A DNA stretch of 43,618 nucleotides from assembly GCA_001430745.1 (NCBI GenBank), contig KQ481955.1, forward strand, positions 9,078-52,695, written 5' to 3'. The first letter of the stretch is position 1, and each line of letters opens with the position of its first letter. Position numbers and translations under genes: made by a program. Shown piece by piece: positions 32,435 through 41,378 of this stretch. This DNA is from Auxenochlorella pyrenoidosa. Lineage: Eukaryota; Chlorophyta; Trebouxiophyceae; Chlorellales; Chlorellaceae. Under the pieces are notes generated by a model. It saw nothing but the letters and a program-made list of their open reading frames with translations, searched no databases and was not told the origin of the DNA.

Positions 32435-35400
32435 ATGGGACGGACATTGGTAGCAGCCGTCGATGACTCGGCGACTTCACAGAGGCGAGCGCTTCTTGAG
32501 CGCCATCGAGCCGCTTGCAAGCAGGTTCTGTGCTTTTCAAATGCCAGAGCAGAAGATGGAATGCCTCGAGGGACCTCCGTACCCGCTGCAGTCACACCGC
32601 CGCCAGTGCCGCTGCCTGACCGCCGGGCACCGGTTTGCTCCTTCATTGCGCCTCTGCTCGCATCTGTGCAGGGCAGCGCTTTGGCTGCTGAACAACGTTG
32701 CTCGACCCGGGGATGACGTGCACCTGCTGGCCATCGCGCCTCCGCCCAGCTACGCGATGCAGCCGGCACCCATCGCCAGTGCTGGTGCGGTGAGTGGTAT
32801 CCTGCCGCTGGCATCCCGCATCCACGGCCCCGTTGCTGGCTTTCCTCGTCACTCCTGCTCCCCCACCTGGCAAGCTTGATGTCCCTCTTGGTCCGCCCAC
32901 TGCACGCGGCTGCTCAGGCGCCACCCCAGTGCATGCTTGCACCTTGGCTGGTGTGGTTCCTCTGCTTGCTTCCAAGCACCTGGCCATCCGACTCAAGTCC
33001 CCGTGCCTGCACTGCTTCCTCGGCCCAGTACATCCAGGTGGCCGCCATCTCGCTCAACTGGGAGCAGCAGCGCAAGGCCGAGGAGGAGCGCTGCCGAGTC
33101 ACGCTGCACAGGGTGCGGGGGCAGGCCCCCACGAGAGGGCCTTGCCCTGCGCTATCTGCCCAGCACCGGCCCTCACTCGCTGCCACTCTGCTGATTCACA
33201 GCTTGCACACTGAGCAGGCCCGCCTGGCGGGATCTGCTGCTCCCTAGACCCGCCCGCACGAGCAATCCCCCGCCCTGCGGGCCTCTGACCCACCGCCAGG
33301 TGGTGCTGCAGCTGCCAGAGGGCCGGCTCGAGGACCTGAATGTTCGGCGGCACGTGCTGCCAGCGGCGGGGGGCGCATCAGGTGAGCCAGGGGAGGGGGC
33401 GCCTGGAAGCTGCTCCAAGCCAACGGGCCAGGGTGGTGCAGGCAGGCAGGCAGGCCGCAGTCTCTCAACCCCCACTGGTCTTGCAACCCGCTCAATCGGC
33501 AGGCCCCTGCCTGCATGCGCGCCCTGGTCTGCCACATCGGAGGCAACCTCTCGTTGCACGCACGCCATGCCCTGCGGCGACTCCTGCCTGCCGTCCGCCC
33601 CGCCGGCAGGGGTGGCCGAGTCGGTGGTGGCGTTTGCAAAGGAGCACGGCGCCGACCTGGTCGTGGTCGGCAGCCGCGGCATGGGCGCCGTCAAGTCTAC
33701 CTTCATGTCGCTTGTCGGCCTGGGCAGTGTGTCGGGTGCGTGCCGCCTGTGCGCCGCCGGTCGGCCCGCTGCCAAGCCGCCAGCCTTGCTGCCCCGCACG
33801 TGCGCATGTGGCTGCAGGACATGCATGGATGCAGCCTGCACGCCCGCCACTCCTGCTCTCCCCATGAGTTGCTGCGGCTGGGAGAGACAGTCGGCGCCCC
33901 ATGGTACGCCCTGCGCTCCTGCTGCCTTCCCCCCACCCCACCTCACCCCGACCCCCACCTGCAGCCTACCTAGTCCACCACCTGCACTGCCCCGTGGCAA
34001 TCTGCTGTGGGCGGGAGGGGGACGCGTCGGCGCAGGCAAGGGCAGCCTGGGGCGTGGGGCTGAGCCCTCTGCGAGGCGTCTGCTCTTGCCGGCAGTGGCC
34101 AGGTGTTGCGGGCGCAGAAGGTCTGTGTAGACCGCGGCATTGGTAAAGGGCGCGCATGCAGGTTTTGTGGCTGGCTGAGGTATCGTCCCACATGCTGCCC
34201 TGCCCTGCAGGAGTGCAAGAAGGTGCTGGTCTCCCTGGACGACTCTGACGCCAGCAGGCAGGCGCTGGAGGTGAGGACATGGAGGCTGCCGCGGCACTGG
34301 CAGGCTGCGCCAGCCACTCGCGCACCTGCAGTTCATCTGGCAGCAAATCTCTCCAGTGCCTGGCGGCACCCCTGCACAGCTGTCCGACCTGATCCCATCC
34401 CCCTGTCTCGCAGTGGGCTGTGCACAACATCATGGGCCCAAAGGATGAGCTTCACCTGGTCTCTGTGGCGCTGCCGATCCCATTCCCGGTGAGCATGTGG
34501 ACCTTTTCCTTGCCTGCCGCTGTTGCGTGCCCCTGCAAGGTGTGTGTGACGCTCTTAGCATGCTCTCGCAGCATCCACTCATTGCTACTGCAACCTGCCG
34601 CTGCCTGCCCCAACCCCTGGCCCCTGCAGGTGAGTGCGGTTGTGGACAGCCATCTGCCGCAGCCCGATGTGGGTGCCTGGCGGCGGCGCTGCCGCGAGGC
34701 CGAGCGCCAGGCAGAGGCTGTCACGAAGCGCGCGCTGCGGGATGTGCTCGCAGCAAGGGTGCAGGCATCCAGGGCCGCAGGCCCTGCCCGCGCCGCTGCT
34801 GCCGCCGCCACAGCCGCGGCAGCACCAGCCGCTGCAAAGCAGTTGGCAGCGGCCGCGCACGCGCCACCCCAGCAGGTGTCTCCTGCTGCAGAGGGCCGGG
34901 CCGCCGGGAGGCAGCCTCCCTCCTCTGCTGCACACCCAGGCCTGCATGCGCTGCCTTGACCCTCCCCTGCTGTCCCTGTCCCCTCCTCCTCTGCCTCCCC
35001 CTTTCAGGTGAGCCCTGCCGAGGATTTCACAAGTCCCGCCTGGCCAGTGCCGCTCGAGAAGCGAGCAGCCAGCTGGAGTGGCGCCCTGCGCGGGGCAGAG
35101 GGCACTGCCTGCAGCCGCTGTCTGCACAGGCTGCGCCGCCACCGCTGCGGGCCTGCCCGCCCTGCCTCCCCTCCCCTGCTGCCCTCCAACGCTGCTGCTT
35201 CTGCTCACCCGGCGGGGCGCTGCTGCTTCTGCTCACCTGGCGGGGCGCTGCTGCAGATCGTGGCAGAGGATGCAGCGGCTTCCGAGGTGCTGGAGGCCGA
35301 CGAGTTTGATGCCGCCACCCAGGACAGCCTGCACTACGCGCGGGAGGTTGTCTCAAAGGCGGTGGACAGCGCAGCCGCCAGGGTGAGGCCTAGGCCGGTG

Positions 35401-36524
35401 GCTGGGCTCCTTCTCAGCCCTGGCCACGCCCGCCCCAGTGCTGCCCTGCAGGGGGTCGCGCTGCAGGGCGCCCTCTTGCCCTTGCCCATGCCCCCACCTG
35501 TCCGGGTCTCTGCTGGCACAAATGGTCACAAATGCTCTGCCTGTCACCCTCCCGCCAGGTGGACAAGTCCCGCGTGTTTTTCAAGGCCTTGGCCCCCGAA
35601 GGCGGAGCCTCGGGTGGGCCTGCCAGGCTTGGTTGGCATGACATCTTCCTTGCCTGGAGGGAGGCACTCGGCTCGCCCGGGCCTGCGCTTGACGGCCCCC
35701 TGGTTGCGTCACGCAGGCAGGCAGACAAGCGCCCCTGATGTGCCCCTGCTGCCGTGACCGCCGCAGATGTGGGCCAGTCAATAGTGCACTACGCCCAGGA
35801 GAATGCTGTCAGCGTGGCAGTGCTGGGGGCACGCGGGCTGGGCAGCTGGAAGAGGTGAGCTGGGTGGCTGGGCAGGGGGGATGAGTGGCTACGACATGCG
35901 CAGGGTGCGCACTGCACAGGGCCTGGCGGGGGCAGGCGAGGCACTGCCGCGCTGCTGTGGTGCTTGTGGCCGCTTTTGCTTTCCAGAGGCAGAGCATGCC
36001 TGAGTGGATGTTTGAGGGGGCGGGCAGCCGCTGTGGTAACTGTGCTGGGCTTGGCGGCAGCAGCGGGCAGCAGGCATTTCGTGCAGGCACTGCTGTGTTG
36101 AAGGTCGGTGTGCGCTGTGAGCTGCACCTGCCTGCGGATTTCCTCGGCAGTGCTGCAGCCTGGGCTGCTGTGTTGCCGCGCCCACCCCACCAAGGTTGCT
36201 GCCTTCCTTCCTGCAGGGCGATCATGTCTTTCGTGGGCCTGGGCAGGTGATCTCCCTGCCCTGCTCGTGCCCTGCTGACCGCACCCGCCGCCCCTCTCTG
36301 TTGCATGTCATGCCCTGCACCAAGAGTGCTGGCCACAGCCTGGTCCTTTGCCGTGGTCTTGCTCCTGCCACGCCCAGGCGCTGCCTTGAGGCAGGTGCAA
36401 GCCGTGCCGGCAGGCACTGCCCTCTCCACCCACCCGCCCCGCCCTGCGCCCCACGCTCCGCAGCGTGTCAGACTATGTCGTGCACCACTGCGGCATCCCG
36501 GTGGTGGTCGTCAAGCACCAGTGA
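32435..36524 (+). CDS. Universal stress protein with two tandem USP domains, 423 aa
   Basis: Fourteen exons: 32435-32484, 32672-32789, 33029-33112, 33300-33381, 33610-33735, 33965-34035, 34211-34270, 34414-34488, 34630-34875, 35257-35382, 35559-35613, 35767-35854, 36217-36246, 36464-36524; the sum is 424 codons. Domain 1 (1-177): MGRTLVAAVDDSATSQ, DDVHLLAIAPP, EHGADLVVVGSRGMGAVKS, VGLGSVS, HLHCPVAICC. Domain 2 (178-423): CKKVLVSLDDSDASRQALE, DELHLVSVALPIPFP, SVAVLGARGLGSWKR, VGLGSVSDYVVHHCGIPVVV. The G-x2-G...GS elements are the ATP-binding signature of UspA-like domains, with a longer spacer than the usual nine residues in both. An Ala-rich insert (about 265-304) splits domain 2. Introns 1 and 6 begin with GC (32485, 34036). 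Exon 3 could start nine bases later at 33038. Cytosolic or plastid location is not resolved. Confidence 0.9.
35191..35246 (+). repeat. Tandem duplication of a 28-base intron segment next to a splice acceptor
   Basis: Two 28-base units (35191-35218 and 35219-35246), differing at one base, run into the real acceptor CTGCTGCAG at 35256. The duplication copied the pyrimidine-rich approach to the acceptor in the 381-base intron 9 of the stress-protein gene. Confidence 0.85.
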
Positions 36525-38287
36525 GCCGCGGCAGCGGTCCACGAAGCGGCGCGAGCTGCAGCCCGGTGGCCAGCTGCGGAGTACACGCGCCCCCGGCCTG
36601 CCGTGCTAAGCAGCTGACAAAATCGTGCTGGCTGTCGCACAAGCGCCCGTCAAACGGGCCGAACTCGCCCTTTTGCACAGCATGTTGCCTGCTCCACTAC
36701 CTGTCCCTGCCCTCGCCCTTCCCCACACCCCCCTGCATGCATGCAAGCCACACGATCGGGGCGCCCTGCTGCGTGCGAGCGAGCAGTGTCTCGGGCCTCC
36801 TGTGCCCAACAATTCGAGCAGGCGGTCCCACCCTGTACGCCACCTCACTCTCGAATCAGCTTCCTGAGTTAAGATCTAGGGTCTAGTGTCCAGGGTTTGA
36901 ATGGGAAAATACAGGTGGCGCACCTGGGCGAGCAAGCTGCTGCAATGCTACTGCAGCAAACAGCTGCAGCGGCAGCTGCGGCATTGCTACTGCACCGAAG
37001 ACCTGCGGCGGGAGCGGCGAGACCATCCTGTCCCGCGCCTGCTAGCACAGCTGCATCTTCCGTGTAAGGACTCAGCGGTGCGCCCAGAGCGCGAAAGCAA
37101 GAGGCCTCCGAGTCAGGTGCAAAAAACACCGGAGCACGAGCAAACTGCAGGCAGATTGCTTGCAGGGAGAGTCCCTTCTTCTCAGCGCCGCTTAAAAAGT
37201 GAAGTTTTTAGGACAAGCAAAGCTGGGGTGAGGAGGGATCCCAGCCTGCATTCCGGTCCGTCCAGTCAACGAGCCCAGCCCACAGACGGTCGAAATAGAC
37301 ATCTAGGCGATATCAGGACTCGGCAACCCGTTCGACAAGCCCCGGGGCGGGGCAGCTTCCACCTGCCTCCCGGGACCAGCTGCCAGCCTCCCCGCTCTGC
37401 CGCTGCCCTGCCGGCCCAGAGGCCTCACACCTTTGCCGCACCTGCACACTTGCACCCTGCCATCTGGATTTGATTGTCTGCGCACCCTTCATCAAGCATG
37501 CCGGACTGTGCTACTTCAACAATGGAGGACCTCACGCAACCACGCGCTGACGCCTCTGGTAACCCTGCCATTGCCCAACCGAAAAATGGGCCCATCGGGG
37601 TGGTCGCCCAAGATTGGCAGAGTTGCATGCCCACATTTGAATAACTCGCAAAGATAAAATGTTTTTGCCCCCTGAAGCAGCTGTCCAAACTTGATCGCAA
37701 CACGACGCAGGCAGCTTGTGCCTTCCTGTCCTGCTGTCCCCACCCACGTTGTCACATGACTCATGGGTGCCTCGGCTCCACAGTTCCATTCAACTCTTCC
37801 ATTCGGAAAGGACAGTGTGGAATGATTCCTCATCTCTACAGGAGGCGTGGGCAGCGAGGAGGGGCATGTTGCCCAGAGGCCGGCTTGTGCCCGCTGGCGG
37901 TGCCTTCCCCACCTCACAGCAAGCATTTGCCAAAAAGCTGCTCATTTTGTTTCATCTTTCTACGCTGCTGACGGAGAGCGTAGAACTCGAACGGAGACCG
38001 TCATTGGCCCGGATGTCCAGCCGACTCAAAGCCCGCTGCCCGTCTCGAGGTAGCGCCTAGCCCTTTTCTCTTCAATACACGTTGAACGCTGAAACTGAGA
38101 GGACGCCCGTGTTGCTGGGCGGAGCTCGCGGAAGGAGCCGGAAAAAGTCACACTTGCCTCTAAGCCTCCCCGCTGCTGGACTCTTCGTCAAAGCCCACGG
38201 AGTGTGCCACAGGGCGCTGCCTTCCTCTGGCCTCCAGAGGACGGGCCCTGGTCGCCCACAGCTTGCGCCTCCCGGCCCCGCAGCAGC
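36525..38287. other. Long intergenic region before the SBP gene; no confident gene
   Basis: This 1.76 kb stretch is the longest gene-free region in the window. Open frames exist (for example 36901-37473 plus, 37516-37926 minus) but none shows a family motif, a plausible exon chain or conserved-looking composition. It becomes A/T-richer after 37500. It probably holds the stress-protein 3' UTR and a long promoter or leader for the SBP gene. A TGTAA occurs at 37064-37068, over 500 bases past the stress-protein stop. No tRNA-like structure was recognised. Confidence 0.5.
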
Positions 38288-40369
38288 ATGAAACGGCCGG
38301 CCCAGACGTGTCAGGTCCGCCCCTGTGGGAGGGAGGCGGCGGGGTGGCTTTTTGGTGTACCGGAGGCAGCGTCGCCGGCAGCGGTGGCAGGGCTGCTCCC
38401 CTCGCTGTTGCCGAGCGCGCCTCGAGTGTGTGCAAGCTATGCAGCTGGCAGATCTGGCTGGAACTAGCACCCGGTGGCTGTGTCAGTGCACTGGATAGGG
38501 CACTGCCGTCCGACAAGCCGATCCATGTGCCGCCGCTGCCCTCGCAACTGCTTTAAACCACAACATCACGCAAGTGCTGACGCGCTTGCCCTGCCCTCCT
38601 GGCTCCCCTGGACAGGTGCCAGGCTGTGGCGCAGATCTCACCAACCTGCGCAGCTACTTTGTGCGGCAGCACATCTGCGGTGGGTGCTGCGGATCAAGCC
38701 GCGAGGTTCTGGCCTCTGTGGTGTCATGCACTGCGTTCCCTTGCCCTCCTGTGCACTGCCAACACCCTGCCCCGCCCTGCCTTGCCCACCTTCAGAGGAG
38801 CACGCCCGCGCGGACGCAGTGCCGGATGGCCGGGGTGGCTTCATGCGTTTCTGCCAGCAGTGCACCAAGCTGGAGCCCGTGTCGGCATTTGAGGGGCTGA
38901 AGCGCTCGTGCGAGGCCAGCCTGCAGAAGCGGCACCTGCGCCGCAGCGGAGGTGGCGCCGCGGGGCGCTCCAAGAGCAGTAGCAGTGCTGTGCCGCCACT
39001 GCCGCTGGGGCCATTTGGCTACGGCAGCCTGGGCCGCGGCATGGCCAGCGGGCCGCAGGCCTTCCCGCCGCTGCCGCTCCCGCTGCCGCTGCCGCCGCCA
39101 TTGCCAGCCTCCGGCACGGCGGCTGGCAATGCAGCTGCGGCAGCCATTGCAGCGGCGCTCGGGGCCGGTGGCATGATGCCAAAGGCAGAGGACCGCAGCA
39201 GCCCCAGCAGCAGCGCGTCGCTGCAGGGACGCAGCAGCAGCGCCGTGGCAGGCTCAAACCCAGCGCTGGCGGCGCTGCTGGAGGCAGCAGCCGACCCAGA
39301 GGCTGCCGGCCTCGTCTCCATAGCCGACCTGCCGCCGCTGGCCAGCAACACCAAGGACGACAGCTCGGCGCCGCTGCCGCTGGGGCTGCAGCAGCTTTCA
39401 GGCAGCATGCCGGGCGGCCTGGCGGGCCTCGGGCTCAACCTGGGTGGCTCAGCGCCAAAGCACAGCAGCAGCCGGGGCGCCGCAGGTGGGGTGCGGTGGG
39501 GCGGGGCTGCGCGATGCCGCCGACTGCGGCTTTGCAACTGTTCCTGTCCATGGTGCTGCCCGGTCACCAGCCCGGTCACCAGCCCGCTCGATCATCTTGC
39601 TCGTCATGCTTTCCTCATGTCTTCCAAATGTGTGCTCGCCGAACCCCTCCCGCCGCGTGCAGGCTTCAGCAGCTGGCAGCCGCCCCCAACCTGGCCGCAG
39701 CCTCCCCAGAGCAGCAACCACGGCAGCAGCAGCGCGCTGGCGTCGCTGCAGGCGGTGCTCGCTGGCAGCAGCGCCGGCAGCGGCAGCGCCGCTGACACGT
39801 GCGTCACGCTGCAGACCTTCCCGTCTGGTGGCTCGTCTAAAGCCACCGTCGACCAGTCGTTGGCCGCCGGCCCTGCTGCGGGAGCGGCGGGCCAGCAGGG
39901 CCAGGGCGCGGACGTGCAGCAGCTGGTGTCGGCGCTGCAGGTGCTGCAGCAGCTGCAGGACGCAATCAGCTCTCTGGTTGTCGCGCAGATGCGGCAGCAG
40001 CCGGCCGCGCAGCCAGCAGCGCAGCGCCCGTCTGCGCAGCAGCACCTGCTCGCCCTGCTGGCTGGCATCGGCCTTCCCGAGGGGCAGCAGCCGAGAGCCC
40101 CGCCGCCCCCGCGGCCGGAGCCCCAGCTGCCAGACGAGTCGAACGCCATGCTGCAGCTGCTGTCGCACCTGACGCAGCAGACGGCGGGCACAGCCGGCCA
40201 GAGGCCGGCAGCCCCCGTGCTGTCGACCTCTAGCTCCCACGCTGGGCAGGCAGCAGCCCTGCAGGAGCTCGAGTCACAGCTTCTCAAAGCAGCGGCAGGC
40301 GGTGGCGAGCCAGACGAGCAGCAGCTGCACGCTCTGCTGAGCCGCCTAGCGGGCAGGCTGCAGCAGTGA
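38288..40369 (+). CDS. SBP-box (SQUAMOSA promoter-binding-like) transcription factor, 495 aa
   Basis: Four exons: 38288-38314, 38616-38679, 38796-39485, 39663-40369; the sum is 496 codons. The DNA-binding SBP domain starts almost at residue 1. Zinc site 1 is complete: Cys8, Cys13, Cys30, His33 (TCQVPGCGADL ... RQHICEEH). Zinc site 2 has Cys50, Cys53 and Cys69, but the expected His is Glu57 (FCQQCTKLEPVSAF). The basic end reads LKRSCEASLQKRHLRRS, less basic than the nuclear-localisation segment of land-plant SBPs. The remainder (about 85-495) is low-complexity, rich in Ala, Gln, Ser and Pro, with a possible helical segment LVSALQVLQQLQDAISSLVV. No ankyrin repeats are visible. SBP proteins are plant/green-algal regulators binding GTAC cores; targets here are unknown. 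The first exon is only nine codons, but it supplies Cys8 and is required. Confidence 0.92.
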
Positions 40370-41281
40370 CCGCACAGTAGCCCCTAGCGGTTGGCTCGAC
40401 GAGCCAGGATGCTGCCCGCAATGTACGGGAGCGCTGGCAGTGGCGGCAGCGCGAGCTGTGCCACGGCTGGCTGCTCGTCAGCGCCTCAAATGCATCTCAT
40501 GTGACCGAGAGGCTGGCAGCCGGGGCGGAGAAGCCCTCCCTGAGGGGGCTGCGACCCCCCCTCCGCGCTGCCAGCATGCAGAGCGACTCAGCATGCGGCC
40601 TTGACAGACAGAACACACATTCAGTCCTGAGAGCGCAGAGCACCTAAACACCACGCATCACCTCATCCCTCGCTGCATCCCCACCCATCACCAGTGTGCC
40701 CCCTTTCCCTAGTACTCGCTTCCCTCCCTTGCGCTACGTACGCGCCCGCCTCTGTTTGTATGCCCCCTCTCACCTTCACACCTGCACCACTGTCATCCCA
40801 AACTCCCCTCTGGCCATTGTACGCAAGCAAGCGGGTCTGTGCTTGCTCACGCAGACTCTGTCTCCACCCGCTTTCCTACCTCGCTTTGCTACCAATCCCG
40901 CTACACCAGACTCAAGAATTCTTTCAAGCCATCGATTTTTGGCCTCTGATCTCCTCTCTTATTCGGTAACTCATCTGGGTACCTAGTAAATGCAAGGACG
41001 CTGAGTGCAGTGGAAGGGATTCAGTTGCAGGGGTTGCAACTGGCGGCACCTGCGGTGGGTGCGCCGCCCTTCGTGAGCTCAGTGCCACCCATGCCGGCGA
41101 TCGTCATGAGCGACTCAATTTTTGATAAGCCCGTCAGCTCCGAGTTCCAAACGATGGAGGTCGCTGAGGCGTGCTGCGTCTGCTGCCCGACCCTTGCACC
41201 AGCCAGCCAGCTTGCGATGAGCTTATTAGCTGCTCCGGCACACTTGTGTTGCGCGGATCGGCTCATCGGCAGAGTCAGGAG
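40370..41281. other. Intergenic region and probable promoter/leader of the aldolase gene
   Basis: About 0.9 kb without a convincing coding sequence. The part 40660-40920 is C/T-rich on the plus strand and A/T-richer than the genes, as expected for a promoter or leader. Open frames at 40694-40986 and 41010-41285 have no recognisable domain. Part after about 41000 may be the transcribed 5' leader. Confidence 0.5.
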
Positions 41282-41370
41282 GTGAGGCGGACAGCTTTAT
41301 CCTGCAGCCGTCCTTGCTTTGCCGGCAAGCCCTTGACGAGGCTGTGTTCGATGCCCTTTAATGTTTGCAG
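41282..41370 (+). other. Probable 5'-UTR intron of the aldolase gene
   Basis: A GTGAGG donor at 41282 and a pyrimidine/T-rich TTTGCAG acceptor ending at 41370 sit just before the aldolase ATG at 41379. The acceptor is only eight bases from the ATG and has no coding exon before it, which suggests a leader intron of 89 bases. Confidence 0.5.
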
Positions 41371-41378
41371 GCGTGAAG

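Noticed and set aside
34990..35130. Extra coding exon starting VSPAEDFTSPAW in the stress-protein gene
   Set aside because: Sequence is Cys/Arg/Pro-rich further on, breaks the USP fold, and skipping it joins exons 9 and 10 in phase.
36901..37473. 190-residue open frame on plus in the long intergenic region
   Set aside because: No motif, no plausible partner exon, Arg/Gln/Ser-rich composition typical of random GC-rich frames.
37516..37926. 136-residue open frame on minus in the long intergenic region
   Set aside because: No recognisable domain and no splice partners; kept only as a remote possibility.
41010..41285. 91-residue open frame just before the aldolase
   Set aside because: Ends in a stop after the proposed leader donor, has no domain, and does not join the aldolase leader peptide in a convincing way.
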